From Kudoa neothunni (lineage: Eukaryota > Cnidaria), in contig OZ199839.1 of NCBI GenBank assembly GCA_964304625.1, forward strand, positions 8,618,001 to 8,682,000: a stretch of DNA of 64,000 nucleotides, given 5' to 3'. Both the position numbers and the translations under genes were made by a program. Of this stretch, positions 37,470-50,400 are shown piece after piece. The notes under the pieces were generated by a model. It searched no databases. It was not told the DNA's origin and was given only the letters and a program-made list of their open reading frames with translations. How positions within the stretch are numbered: the stretch's first letter is position 1; each line of letters begins with the position of its first letter.

Positions 37470-37650
37470 CTAATCTCAGGGAATGAGTATCTCTAAAATT
37501 AATACATATATTTTATTCATATTATGTAATATTTACTTCATTAATTTTTCCGTAAGTTCAAGAAAAATTTTAAAAAGAATAAATTTTCAGTAATGCAACC
37601 ATCAATACCCAAATGTAATTATTATATATTTTCAAAATTTGGATAAATAA
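37470..37650. repeat. Left arm of a large inverted repeat
   Basis: CTCAGGGAATGAGTATCTC, TTACTTCATTAATTTTTCCG, TAAGTTCAAGAAAAATTTTA and CAGTAATGCAACCATC recur in the same order on the opposite strand at 38755-38930. Identity by eye is about 75-80 % over roughly 175 bp. Confidence 0.78.
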
Positions 37651-38754
37651 ACAATTTATCATATATTAGATACAAAATAATATAACAACAAATTTCTCAT
37701 ATTTTGTACTACTAAAAGAAATGGAATATATGATGACTTGTTCGTTCGAGGAAAAAATCACAAATTTTAACAATTACCATATTCCGAAAATAAATTTATT
37801 ATCTAATATTGGATTTTTCGGCTTATTGACGTAATAAATAATTTGTATACATCTTATATCCACAATTATTTATATATGATTCCTTCTGATCTTACGGTGG
37901 ACTTTATTTCCACGGAATTTTTAGGTCTGAAAATTCAACAATAATAATATTATAATGTTAACATTTAGTAAAGGCTATTCTATGCTATCTTCAGCTTTAT
38001 ATCTATTATTTAATTGTTCGTTACGAGGTTCTAATTCGGTAAGTGTGCCAAATGTTGTCATTTTGTTAGGTGAGATTCCTATTAAATCGACAGAAGACTC
38101 TTAATTCTCACTATCCGAGTTTAAGTCATAAAATATTTACTTTTTTTTTACTGTCACACATATCTACAACTATATTAAATTGGAAATATTGTATTTGCAA
38201 AAATAATCACATTTATTAAGGAAACGTACGCCTAAACGTCATCATGATTCTTAGTTAGTTTTCTCAGTAGATTAATACACCTTATAGATTATTATCATTA
38301 TTATTAAAAAGTTCCCACCAAATTCAGAACTATTATTAGCAAATAAAAACAACAAAAATAACAAAAAATTTGTTTATAGTTTTAACTTCTGTTCGAATGT
38401 TTCTATTTCAAATGGTCTTTTCCAGTTAATAATGGTTGAAACACTTTATTTATTATTTTCTACTACAAGATCCACATTCAAAAACCTTTTTCCATATGAT
38501 ATTTGCATCGATGAATACACAGTTTTTTAGGAAAGAAGAGTAATGTTTGCCATAATGGGGATTTTAATTATTCACATATTACGACGATATAAAGATCTTC
38601 GAAGGAAACAAACCATATCCCATATATAAACATGCTAGAATCCTTCTTTGCCATTCCAACACGAAGGAATACAATAGAAGCTAAAATTACTTTTAAGCGA
38701 AAAATTCATTATCTATATCGGCCAATCTAAAGAATGAATATACCTTTTTATCAA
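37651..38754. other. Spacer between the inverted repeat arms
   Basis: About 1.1 kb of AT-rich DNA without an open frame of note. Weak similarity between its two halves suggests that the inverted repeat once extended further inward. Confidence 0.4.
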
Positions 38755-38930
38755 AATATTTAAAAATATATGATAATTACACTTGAATATTAATGGACTT
38801 CGGATGGTTGCATTACTAAAAACATATTCTTCTTCAAATTTTTCTTGAACTTACAAAAAAATAATTGAAGTAAATATACAGCGGAGTTTTAGAGATATTC
38901 ATTCCCTGAGATATAGCCAGCTCCATTCAT
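38755..38930. repeat. Right arm of the large inverted repeat
   Basis: On the minus strand it reads CTCAGGGAATGAATATCTC, then TTACTTCAATTATTTTTTTG, TAAGTTCAAGAAAAATTTGA and TAGTAATGCAACCATC, matching the left arm. Outer boundaries are near 37420 and 38935, where similarity fades. Confidence 0.78.
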
Positions 38931-40030
38931 TTTTCTAGATAGGTTTATCAAATTCAGTTATATATAGGATGCCCAACATTTTAAATATATCCAATAATTA
39001 AATTCCCCGTGATTTTAACGATTGTTATTAATAATGATTATTTAATCCTTCATTAATTTTTGAAATTTTATCACAAGTACTATTTTTGGTACGTTAGATG
39101 GCAATGCAGTTTCAGTTTTTGTATCTCAATTCCACGGCACGGCAAATGATCATTGTATTGCATTATTATTTTATATTTAACGCCAATATCGCTGTTAGTG
39201 ACTTAATTTGTACAGCTATTGAGAAAAATAACACCAATAAATAAGGAATATTCAATTTAAAAATTGCATACACATAAACCTAGCTACTGGGATGATTGTT
39301 ACTTCGGCTATTTTATCTCCAACAAATTCTGATTGTCTTTAACTTATTTTAATATTCTTATATTAAAATAAAACAAAATCTCATTAATTATTTATAAAAA
39401 ATAGCAGTGACTTTTAGAAAAATAATGTAAAACTGTTTCCATACAATACATTTAATCAACTTAATATGCTTAAAATAAGGATTACATTGATTTATTACTA
39501 TTCAATAATTTATTTTCACGCACAATTAACAATTATTTCAAAAATAAATATCTTTTAAGATTCATGAACTAGGGGTAGGCTAAAAACAAAAAACTTGAAA
39601 TTTTACTAATACTTATGCAACAATTATCTAATAAAACATTATCAATAAAATTCACGTAGCTAACTATAGATTGATCACTGATCTGATCCGACGTGTTTTT
39701 ATTTTATTAATGATCAAAACACCTGAATTATTGTCTCTTCTATTCCAAAAACTCTACCTCTACCAAAGAAAAAGTAAAATAAAATTTCTACTTAGTAACG
39801 CCATCTTATTTGAAACTTAACGATTTTCTTAATATAAATAAATCAATCATATTTAGAAAATTAATTTTAGATTAATCCCTTTTCTAAATAATAAAATCAC
39901 AGTTGTAAACATTATTATTAAAAAAAATCTGAAAGTTTAAAAAGCAAACTTATTTAGTAAAAGAGTGGGTTATTTCTTTCTATGTGATGGGAATAATAAT
40001 TTACAGGCGCACGTGATACTAATCAAGAAT
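38931..40030. other. AT-rich spacer
   Basis: No gene seen between the inverted repeat and the upstream region of the mitochondrial carrier. Confidence 0.45.
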
Positions 40031-40032
40031 TT

Positions 40033-40166
40033 TGCGCAGGCGTACCTAACTCAATAACACTCGACAACAACGAATTTCACATCATTATCACACATTTTGC
40101 ATGAGTAGAATTCTTGAAAAATTAAGATTTACGATATTACCAATGTACACCTAATGCGCAGTATGC
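40033..40166 (+). promoter_or_regulatory. Possible NRF-1-like sites upstream of the carrier
   Basis: TGCGCAGGCGTA (40033-40044) and TGCGCAGTATGC (40155-40166) lie 120-255 bp upstream of the carrier ATG, in otherwise GC-poor DNA. The first matches about 10 of 12 positions of the animal NRF-1 site (YGCGCAYGCGCR), a factor known to drive nuclear genes for mitochondrial proteins. This is inference from sequence only. Confidence 0.3.
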
Positions 40167-40285
40167 TGCAACCTAATAATTTAGTAGATTAGTGTGGGAG
40201 GTGTAACGAGGTTGTTTGTGTCGGTGCTGCAAAATTAATAATAATTAATCCACATTCTGATTTTTCTATTTATATTCTATTCTTA

Positions 40286-41495
40286 ATGACAATAGCAAAA
40301 CTACACGATTCTAAGTCGACCCCAGTTACCATCGACCATGACTCTAAGCGGAAACCCATAACTATTAAATCGATTTTGTTGGAAGGGGCGTCGGGAGGAC
40401 TGTCTGGATTGTGTGCATACTCTATGACACTCCCGTTGGATGTAATACAAACCCGCCTTCAATCAACAGTGGACAAAGAACGTATTAAACAAACGAGATC
40501 GGTTACATTGCCGCTCAAAATGGGACCATTTAACCAACATTCTCAACTGCATTTTAACATTAAAAATAAATATTTTATAGTTGGTAGAGATATATTGTTG
40601 AAAGACGGTTGGAGAGGATTTTTCAAAGTACTCACTCTGGGGAAACGTGGTTACACCCTTCAATTGTATTCACGTTGTTTTTTAAGGGTTATGTGCCACT
40701 TCTTGTTGGCATCATACCTTCGAGATCGATTTACTTTGGAACCAATACTCATGTTAGAGTGCTTTTTGAAGATATCTATGGAGTGGATAGATATGAATCG
40801 ACTAAAATTGCGTTTTCAGCCGTTATGGGTTCGGTAACTGCTTCCATAGTCACCTGCCCCATTTGGGTTACCAAAACCCATCTACAACTCAAACGGTATT
40901 CCAAAAAGATTCTATTGTTTTATCTTCCAACATTCAAATCTATTCAACTAGTGAACTATTGAAACATCACATCACCATGAGAGACGTGCTCAAAGATATC
41001 TATCACAAACAAGGAATAAGTGGATTTTATAGAGGCCTCACTTGTTCGTTTTATGGCTCTATCGAAACTATGTTCTATTGGCTTATGTATGAGCAGTTTA
41101 AAAAGAAAATTCAAGATTTCAATGGGAATCACAGTATCACTCACATTCTACATTTCCTATAGCGTTTATTGTTTTCTAATGTGTATATGTGGTTCATAGA
41201 ACGCGAACTCTCTGCTTGGGATAGCACAAAAGCATCTCTCCTAGCAAAAACATTCAGTATCCTTATTGGCTACCCTCATGAAGTTGCACGTACACGTATG
41301 AGGCATGGTATCGTGGATGCTAATGGTAATCGTGTTTATCGTGAATTTTGGTCCACACTCTACAAAATAGCCAACCAAGAAGGGTTCACTTATTTGTATT
41401 CTGGTTTGGCTTTTCAACTACTTAGGCAAGTTCCTAATGCTACCATTGCTATGGTTATGTTTGAACAGATTAGAAATACACTTCACAAAATTTGA
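40286..41495 (+). CDS. Mitochondrial pyrimidine nucleotide carrier, SLC25A33/36-like
   Basis: Exons 40286..40627, 40687..40895, 40952..41133 and 41200..41495 join in frame over introns of 59, 56 and 66 bp to give 342 aa (family about 311-321). The three mitochondrial-carrier signatures are PLDVIQTR (P50), PIWVTKTH (P172) and PHEVARTR (P270). The Trp in the second and PHEV in the third are diagnostic of the SLC25A33/36/Rim2 branch, which exchanges pyrimidine nucleotides across the inner mitochondrial membrane for mtDNA and RNA synthesis. The GxxxG motif LLEGASGGLSG precedes the first signature, and YFGTNTHVRVLF marks helix 3. The gene is intact. Each exon alone runs into intron sequence, so the gene looks broken until spliced. 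AATAAA at 41828 is a distant candidate polyadenylation signal. Confidence 0.92.
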
Positions 41496-42091
41496 AATAT
41501 TTTGGTTGTTTGTAGAGCATAATGATGCGTTTGTAATGGATAGAATTTTTTTCTTTGGAGTTTAATTTTTTGCATCATTTTCTTCGTAAAAATAATAACT
41601 GCCAACAAGTATTGTATTCCTAATTTGAATATCCAATAGTTTATCTTAGTCTCACTTAAATGAAACAGAAAGTTGAATGTAATGTGGATAGATTTGCAGA
41701 GATCGGTTGTGAAATTAATTTCAGATTTATTGCTTCAAATCTTAGATATGCACAGTAGCTAATGGATAAAACGCAACTTTATTAACATACTTTAACAATA
41801 TTACAGATTTCATAATGTTTTGATGATAATAAAGAAATGAAATTTTCCATGAAATTTTTGAATCAATCCAAGGAATTGTTAATTTTTTTTTATCACGTGG
41901 TTAAAGAAATTCGCAATTATTTCTTATAGACTATGTATATTTTATTTTTAATCTATAAAATTGTGATAAATAATAAGTTTTCTATTTTAATTCAAAAATT
42001 AAAATAGAAATAATGAAGTATTGTTACTGCCTCTATAAGAAAGCAATAAAAAGTCGTCAAAAGATACTCTGCGATATATTCTGTATCCAAG
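41496..42091. other. Spacer between the carrier and piggyBac 2
   Basis: 3' flank of the carrier gene. I see no other gene. Confidence 0.45.
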
Positions 42092-42225
42092 TTAACCCAT
42101 TCAGGTTCCAATTTTGTATTTTTGTAAGATTACAATGTTAAGTAAAACTAACAATATTATTATTGATTTTAAAAAAACTATTTTAAAATTTCATCTCCTT
42201 ACAAAGATACGTAGGTTTTTGCAAT

Positions 42226-42241
42226 GTTGCGAAAACGCAAC
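42226..42241. repeat. 16-bp palindrome, left subterminal copy
   Basis: GTTGCGAAAACGCAAC, a near-perfect palindrome with two copies elsewhere in the same element. Probably part of the transposase-binding ends. Confidence 0.8.
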
Positions 42242-42779
42242 GAAAAACTTGTGATATATAAATTTGCGTGTCGCGTGACAAATGAAATTAACAAAAACAT
42301 TGAATTTTAAACAACAATTTAGTAATACCTATGTGACATATTATCGCAAAATTTATATTTTTTTGTTTTCTATATTTTTTAATGATATGGGTTGTAGTAC
42401 GTTTGAGTGTCACTCGGTCTTCTTAGCCCAGATTAGCGATAAAAAATTATTTTTAGTTCATATTTCAACAATATATCCTTACTAGTAACAAAACCCCTAA
42501 CTAATCCCTTATTTTTCCATGTGAGATTAAATTTTACACCTTTAACCCATTTAACTTACAATTTTGTAGTTTTTACATATCTGGTATTAGACTTAATAAC
42601 GATTATAATAATCATCGAAAAAAATTAAATTATAAAAGAGTATATTCGAGAAGTATTTAGATTCCAAAAATGCAATGAAAAACTTTCCTTGTATGGGAAT
42701 AAGATTACAACGCACATAAATAATATTTGTCAAATACATGAGGAAAAAAAGTTATCTACAAGAAAATTATAATTTTAAT

Positions 42780-44653
42780 CATTTACTTGTGGAACAGCCC
42801 CGAGCACTTTATATGAATATGATTTCCACAACTTTTACAAATATGGACGGTAGTGTTTTTACATACCACACACCTACGTCTTATTTTGTGAGGATGAGAC
42901 ACCAATGTTGGTTTATTACATAGATTTGCGTTCTGCAATTTACCCAACAGAGACTTCGGCCAATGCTGGTTTTTGTGGATGTTACCAAGTCAGTCACTAT
43001 ATTCCTGACATGTTTCAACAAGTCAATTTGTGTGTTATTTACAATATTATAAATCCTCCATGAATTTACTACTGCCATTGATATCATATTCGTAATAATG
43101 GACCAATACCATTTTTTTCCTTTTATGTTAATTATATAACAAGAAATTAAATTATCTGCAATATCTACTCCATCCATTAACTTATTATATGCACATATCA
43201 TAAATGGCTGACAAATAGTAATTTCTTTTTTCTTTGACCTACACTATCTTGTGATGCTTTGAAGAGAGTGAGCGGTGTAGCAATTACTCAATGCGATAAC
43301 AGGTTTTGTATCATTCCATTGAATGCGATGAATATCTTGTTGATCATCAGAAAACATCTCAAATTCTCCCCTTGGATTTTTTGCCATTACTTTTTGGGGA
43401 ATAACATGGCAATTTGATATTCTGTTCGATCTTAAGGTTCCAATAGTCTTGATATTTCTTCTTTTGAGATCTTTTTCATTTTTTACTTCATTCGCAAAAG
43501 AGATTACGACATTACCACCCAAACCATATTTTTTATCATAATTTGCTGACTTTCCACTATACACGTCAAAACTATACATATAACCGGAGGATGACGACAT
43601 AACCCACTGCAAATGCTTGAAGTCGAATCTAATTGGTTTATTTTTCATAAATATTTTAGCGGAATGCCTACCATTATAAGGTACCATCTGCTCATCCACA
43701 GATATATATTTTTCAAATATTCCAAATTTTTTGAAATTTTTGTTAAATTCTTGAATTAAGGGGCGTACCTTGAAAAATCTATCGGTGGTGTCAATATTTG
43801 AATTATTATTAAAATGGATGAATTTTTTTATAGATTTGAAGCGTTTGTAGGTCATTGAACTTTTAACGAGTTCAACACCAGCGTCTGGAGGAGATTCCTA
43901 ATACATAGACTGGTGTGCTAATCTATGATAACCAGACAAAATCAGAATTCCGATAAATGATTTCATTTCACTAATCGTAACATGAAAGTCATGGTTGTTA
44001 TTCTGGCTCGCATATAAATTAGATTGTTTCACGATGCGTGTAAATAAATTTTCATCAAATAACTCCAAAAAAGTTCCATAAGAATTTAAGTTCCTTCCAA
44101 GTATTGATGAAAAATTATCCATATTTCGATTGATTAATATAGTCTCATTCTGACATAAAAATTTCGATTTTTCTTGAGTAGAATCGACATTAGTTTTATC
44201 AGTCCATATCAAGGTATCATCATTTACGAAGGATTCAAGAGCCTCAGAAATTAAATTGATGTCACATATGCCATTAAAATTGGATTCAAAATTATCCTCA
44301 GTATCTGTAAGAGCGTCGACTTTTTCAGGGGGTAATAACACAAAATCAATCGACTCTAGATTTTCGTTATCTTCATACTCTTTGATTGCATCAAAAGGAT
44401 TCATGTACGATTTTGGATCCATTATACAGTGATACTTAAAGCAGCGCGCACAATTACCCCCCCCCCCGTTCGGAGTTTTCGTTGCGTTTTCGCAACACAT
44501 GTTTTTTACAAATACATATTTATTCATTAATCCTTTGATGCATTCATTATCATATATAGATATTAAATGACAAATGGCAGTTGATATGTTTTTTACTAAG
44601 ATTTTCATGATCTGTGTTAGGCGAAACTCTAGTTGGAATTTCAAAAATAGCAC
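42780..44653 (-). pseudogene. piggyBac transposase, lightly degraded
   Basis: From right to left: NLYASQNNNHDFHVTISEMK and IGILILSGYHRLAHQSMY; then RFFKVRPLIQEFNKNF; VDEQMVPYNGRHSAKIFMKN (first catalytic Asp); FDVYSGKS; GLGGNVVISFAN; KNPRGEFEMF; MDGVDIADNLISCYI (third Asp); KGKKWYWSI; and a Cys-rich finger, CVVCKNTTVHICKSCGNHIH, near 42800-42880. The block holding the second catalytic Asp (usually DNFFTS) is missing: GGNVVISFA passes straight into NEVKNEKDLKRRN, an internal deletion of about 20 residues. One in-frame stop replaces the Trp expected after QSMY, another follows SLQSITR, and a frame change precedes the Cys-rich finger. It cannot make an active enzyme. Confidence 0.88.
44480..44495. 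repeat. 16-bp palindrome, internal copy
   Basis: The same palindrome in inverted orientation, about 320 bp inside the right end and within the 5' part of the coding strand. Confidence 0.78.
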
Positions 44654-44798
44654 ATAAAATCATATTTTGTTCAACCTTAAAATATGAATTAACTCCAATA
44701 ATATTTGTTTCCATAGATTAATATGTTTGGGTATTTAAAATAACAGAATACATTTAAAATAATAATTTTATATGTTGTTATATAATCAAATATATTTT

Positions 44799-44814
44799 GT
44801 TGCGAAAACGCAAC
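44799..44814. repeat. 16-bp palindrome, right terminal copy
   Basis: GTTGCGAAAACGCAAC followed by GAAAACCCTGAATGGG, which closes the element at its TTAA. Confidence 0.8.
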
Positions 44815-44834
44815 GAAAACCCTGAATGGGTTAA

Positions 44835-45420
44835 ACCCAAAGAACCTATAAGAGTAAAATTATTAAATTTTGAGAGTGTTTTTGTAATGATACTGGAATA
44901 ATAATCGGAAAGGAGTAAATTTATTAGTCAATCAGGCAGGGCTTATTTTGTATTTTGTATTTGTATTGTGGGTTGATTAAATGAAGTAAAAAATTTATGC
45001 TAATTTCAGTTGGTTATAATTTATAACTTATAAATTATATCTAGAGGATTAGTTGTATTGGTATTTATCCAAATAATATTAAGGATGGCCTCATTCTTGT
45101 TAAAATGAATCCGATATGAAGTGGATGTATTTTCATTCATAATCTCTTGAAGTTAGCACAGATAGCTGCTATAGCTGTTCATGATTTCACTCATATTTTA
45201 ACCTTCTAAATAAACTAAATAAAATAAGGTGGATTTCTACCACACTATAATATTTTGCCAACAATATTATAGTGTATAAATGGTACACAGCTCCTATCCA
45301 CTTTTTGTAATCTTTCATCTTTATAAAAACTTTCAGAAAAATGAGTTGAAATTTATTTTTGTCATATATCAAAAAAGTTAATGTAAAATCACATTCCATA
45401 ATGTATTCGATAAATAAATA
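44835..45420. other. Spacer between piggyBac 2 and the SINE-like element
   Basis: I see no gene. A minus-strand open frame (45187-45453) is Ile/Leu-rich AT translation with no motif. Confidence 0.4.
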
Positions 45421-45971
45421 TAGTCGAGGAGAGATAGCACATCGGTGTGACACTCGGACTCAGAACCTTGAGGTAAAGGTTCTGGGTTCGAATCTCGAAT
45501 CTCGAATCTCGAATCCGTTAGGGGGTCAGACTATTGCTTCCATGTCGGTTGGTCTCTATCCCATATTTGGTTTGGGAACTATGGTTAAAGTGTACTAGGC
45601 CTAGACTAGCTTGTGGAGTGGTGTGGTGTGGTGTGCACTAGCAGCAAAATTCGCGTGAATGGGAGTTTGAATTCCGGAACCTATCGAAAGGCAAGTAATT
45701 TGCAGCCCTCACAGAGCCATCGTCCTTAAAAGGATAAAAGGATAGGGTTTGGGGGTGTTGGTCGCCCTGAGACGAGGATCTTTAGTGGGTTAAATAAAGT
45801 CACACACTACCGCATAAAGATTAAAGATAAGGGATGGGGTTTCATGTTCATGTTCATGTTACGTCCTGTGGTGCCTACAGTGATAATAGAAGAGATCTGA
45901 CCAACCAGAATTCCACAACCTAATAAGTTGCGCCAGGGGTTTTAGCTTGTAAACAAAAAAAAAAAGAAAAA
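45421..45971 (+). repeat. tRNA-derived SINE-like retroposon
   Basis: Begins with a tRNA-like head: an A-box-like TAGCACATCGGT (45435-45446) and a B box GGTTCGAATCT (45485-45495), spaced as in a Pol III promoter. A body of about 450 bp, clearly more GC-rich than its surroundings, follows and ends in an A-rich tail (AAACAAAAAAAAAAAGAAAA) at 45951-45971. Just after the B box the heptamer CTCGAAT is repeated three times. GTGGT repeats (45616-45635) and TTCATG repeats (45842-45858) lie inside. No long open frame. No clear target duplication found. A decayed single tRNA gene is the alternative for the head only. Confidence 0.7.
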
Positions 45972-47489
45972 TATTTAAATGAATATTATACCTTTAAAAT
46001 CTGTTGTTATTATTATTAATTAACTATCCAAAAAATCACATTGTTAGCGATATTTTATAATATCCATACTTTGAGTAATTTATTAGACCTTGATTGTGGG
46101 ATTGTTCCACAATCTCAAAAAAAGCACTAGGTGTTACAAAAACGAGCCTAGGTTGAATTATCACCATAAAACTCCTTTTTGAAAATAAAATTTAAAAATT
46201 ATTCATGTTAGAATCTGTGGATAACAATAGTCAACAGTAAGGTTTTTAGATACTTGTTAGATAAAAATCAGCAATTCCGTATAATAAGTTAAGGTTAAAT
46301 AACATATTTCTAGACAATATCAGTTGTCGACTGAAAAATAATGTAGTAAATACATCTATAGAAATAATTAAATGAGAAATCTATTATAAAATAAATAAAA
46401 GAAAATATATTTTCTATATTAACATAGAAATAATTATTCGTTAAATTTGTGTTTAATGTCAAAGAATAAATATTTTAACAAAAATTAGGTATTATTTTTT
46501 GATTGAAATTTCTTAAAAATGCATTTCGGTTATCCTAAATTAAAATTTAGTTTTAATGTTCAAGTTGAATAACAAACAAAACGACGTGGCAATTGGCACG
46601 GTGAATAACATTCAAGTGTCACTAATCATGACTATATTTAGTTTTTTGTCCTTTTTGGTGGTCTTAAGCGTCAGAAATAAATAAATATAGAAAATTCCGA
46701 AAAATTAACTCTGTGTATAACTTGTAAGTAAGAGTAAGAGTAAGAGTAGTTTGGGTTAGAAAGTACCATCGCGCAAGCGTGTATGCCGCTTAGGATTAAA
46801 ATTTATCGTGCCAATAGCCTCTACCTCCAAAAAATTACATATCAACTTAATTTAAGTTATAATTCTGATTGTTTTTATATTCGTAAAAAAAGCATTACAA
46901 ATATTTCTATTTGAGCGTGTGCTACAAACAATTCTTTTAAAAACATTTGATTAATGTGTAATCCGCCTTGTTTCGTGATTTCAAAATTTATTGGGAACTA
47001 AAATTAGATATTAATATTGTATTTCAAAGAGGAACCAATTTTAAATATTTTCAATCATTTATCTTAATTCTCAACTAAAATTATATTATAATCCATCATA
47101 TTAATTTTCTGTTATACTTCAAAATGAACTGATATCCAATTGAAATATTTTTGTAGATTAAATTCTATTTTTAATCATTCATTTAGTTATTTTTCGGTCA
47201 AAAAATCTCTATGTAATATTCATTTATGAATATTTAATCCGTGGATTAAAATCAACTTTTTACATTGTAACTAACACTTCATCATGTATCTACAAACTTC
47301 TCGAAAAATTTATCTAGGATCAAAAAATTAATTTCTAAGCTTTCCTAATTGTAATAGTCTTTATCATGGGGAATAAACTATAAAATAGCATTTTAACAAC
47401 TTACGAACAGACCCGAAACATCTCCGAAGGTTAACTACACCGATAGCCGTTTGTTTGCAGTTATCTTTCAATTGTGTTCGCTATCCAAT
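45972..47489. other. AT-rich spacer upstream of SEC24
   Basis: About 1.5 kb without a gene. Three to four GTAAGA-type repeats lie at 46728-46748, followed by a more GC-rich patch, ACCATCGCGCAAGCGTGTAT. The SEC24 promoter should lie at the right end. Confidence 0.4.
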
Positions 47490-50400
47490 ATGGACTACAG
47501 GAAACAAAAGCCTGGTCGAATACACAACACCTCGAGTGGTGAAGCAGGTGGTTCTCATTTCGCACCCACCCAAAGCAATCTCAACCACACTTATTCCTAT
47601 TATCAAAATCAACCTCAACAATATTCGAATACATATATCGAAACCTCATCGGTTGAAAACAAAGATCTAATGAATAAAAACCATGTATTAATTAATTGTT
47701 AGCTTTATTTTAAATTTATTTTATTTTTGATAGAATACAAATGATTACAATTATTCTCAACACCAAGGTAGTTTCATCTGTTTGCTTAGATTGATCGATT
47801 TATATTGATTATTCAGCACCTTACCAAAGTTTTAATACTGGTCAACAGTTGGATTCATCTATTTCCCAGTTTCAAAATTTATCTCTTCATTCTGATAACT
47901 ACAACAATCAGCATAGCGATAAAAGTAAAAGTGATATTGTTTGTTGCATGTGAGTGTGTGTTTTTGATTGACCAACTTTAGTGTCGATTAGCCAAACCAA
48001 CCCAACTGGCCCTCGTATGTCTCCTATAAATAACAGTTTCAACAATGCTGCATATTCTGCTGGCATGCCAACTCCCACTCCAACCCAAGTGAGAGATTTA
48101 TCTTTGTTGTTTTTATACTTTTATCTATGGATGTTTCATTTTTAGGGGATAGCTACTCAACAACGATCACCATTGCCTAGTTATAATCCTATTTCGTCTC
48201 CATATGGTGGTACCACTACCAGTCTACCACAACCACATTCATCACCCTATTCACAACCTCATCAAAATTACAAACCAGTTGGGAATAATCAGGGTGGTTC
48301 GAATTATGGTGAAATGGCGCCACCCCAGTCTCAATGCAATAACGCAAACTATCCGCAACAGGTGCCACAACAACCTCAGTACAATAATGCAAACTATCCA
48401 CAACAGGCGCAACAACCAACTGGAGGAGCGTTATACAATAATTTCCCACAAAACTCTAACCCAAATGTTGCTTATATTCCTCAACCGAATGGCAATCAAC
48501 CTGCCCCAACTAATCAATTTTACACTAATGTCACACCTTCTCAACAATATCCTTCGTCGATGATGAACATGCATAATGCGTCGAACAGCTCGCAATCTAG
48601 CTCAGCCGGATTTAATGACAATATGCCAAATCCAGTAAATTTTTGATTGTTATTATTGAAATCAGTGGGTGAAACAAAATTTGTAGATTATTGAGCAGAG
48701 ACAGCTGGATCAAAAGTATAAAGAAACAACTGTATGTTATCATCAATTTGCGGAGCTTCCACCATCTTCCCAAACTCAATTCTACTACAGAGATGAAGGT
48801 ATTTTAACCTTAATGAGACCAACTGGTGTTATTTGTTTTTTGTCCCATAAATTAAGTCATTTACTCAAAAATTATACGTTAATATTCTGATATATTTTTC
48901 GTTTATTTTCATTAGAAATTATTAATTTTTAAACGAGTTATAATTTTGTAGGTAAACTTTTTGGATGTATTATGACAGATTAAAGTAGGTTATTTTACCT
49001 AATTCATTAATGTGGATGGTTTGAGTAATGTGTAATATTGAAAATTATTTTTTATTTAAGTTGGATTGTTTCGACGTTTGCTTTGTGTCTTTTTTGTATA
49101 TGTTTTCTTGACTCTAGATTAGTCAAGGTGATAGACTAAGTTAATAATGATTTTAAAATACACATATCTCGTAATTTTCTATTCTCTTATTTCCTACAGT
49201 AGAGAGTAAAGAAGAAGTGAACTATATTTTTAAAAATTGGGAATGTGGGAATGTAATTTGAGGAATAGACATCACAATTAATGTTCTTTTTTGAAAAAGC
49301 GAACATATTAGAGGCACCTACTCATCTATTACGAATAGATTTTTATAGTTATCTTTCGAATAATCATAAATTGTAACTTTAAGGATTTTCTAAAATTTTT
49401 ATAAATTAATAGTAGATTTTTTTAATGATATAAATTTATTTTCAGCTCGATAATTATATCTTTAATTTACCATCACATTTTTAAATTTCACATTCTTATA
49501 GGAATATCCAATCCAAGATACATTCAATCCACTTATTATGTACTACCATCCACTAATAAAATTGCAAAAAGCACCAAAATACCATTGGGTATTGTTGTTA
49601 AACCGTTCGCATCAATACCCCATCAGGACAGTCAATTGATGTCATCGCATCAGGGATATGATGGCCCTTTACGATGTGAACAATGTCGAGGTTATTTGAA
49701 TGTACAATCGATCTTTATTGATGGTGGAAAAACGTTTGTGTGCAATTTGTGTGGACACAAAACAAACGGTATAATATGTGTAATTGGTGTGGGTGTTGAA
49801 TTTGCTGGTTTTAGTTGCCGACTCTTATTTCTGTTATTTGGATAGTTCGGGAGCACGTCTCGATAGATTTTCACGTCCTGAGTTGTGTCAAGGTAGTTAC
49901 GAGTTATCCACCAACAAACTCTATTGCAGAAATAACACCCTACCGAAACCACCAATATACATTTTTATGTTCAATGTTTCCCGCAACAGTATCACCAATG
50001 GAATGATCTCGGTGGTGGCTGATATTCTTTCCAGTATCATACCGAAACATCTTCCTAAAGATAACCATTACATCGATCCTGATCAAACTCAGCAGAATGG
50101 TAGTGGTGTTAGTGCTTATCCTTCTTCACCAAACAGCATGCAGTATCCTACGAATGCACCTGTGAATGGCGCCAGTACCAACCAAACTGATCCCTCTAAG
50201 TTGCTTGTGAGAGTCGCATTCATGGCTTATGATAAACGGGTTTATTTTTTCAACGTTCGGGAACACAACACCACTCAAACCAAACAACAAGTTGAAATTT
50301 GTATCGATATCAATGATCCATACATACCATCCTATAAAGGATTTATTGTGGATGCTTTGGATTGCGCTAGTCAAATTCAAAGGTGATTAATTTGATAATT

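Larger units (their letters stand above)
42096..44830 (-). mobile_element. piggyBac element 2
   Basis: A 2735-bp element flanked by TTAA (42092-42095 and 44831-44834). Terminal inverted repeats begin CCCATTCAGG at both ends. A 16-bp palindrome, GTTGCGAAAACGCAAC, followed by GAAAA, occurs near each end (42226-42241, 44799-44814) and once inside (44480-44495, opposite strand). The element carries one minus-strand transposase. The family differs from piggyBac 1, and the ends and coding region are much better preserved, so it is younger. Confidence 0.93.

Noticed and set aside
45187-45453. Minus-strand open frame of 88 codons
   Set aside because: It overlaps the SINE-like head and has no motif; likely chance.
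48204-48563. Second open frame inside the SEC24 N-terminal exon
   Set aside because: It is the shifted frame of the Pro/Gln-rich exon 5; splice phases support the other frame.
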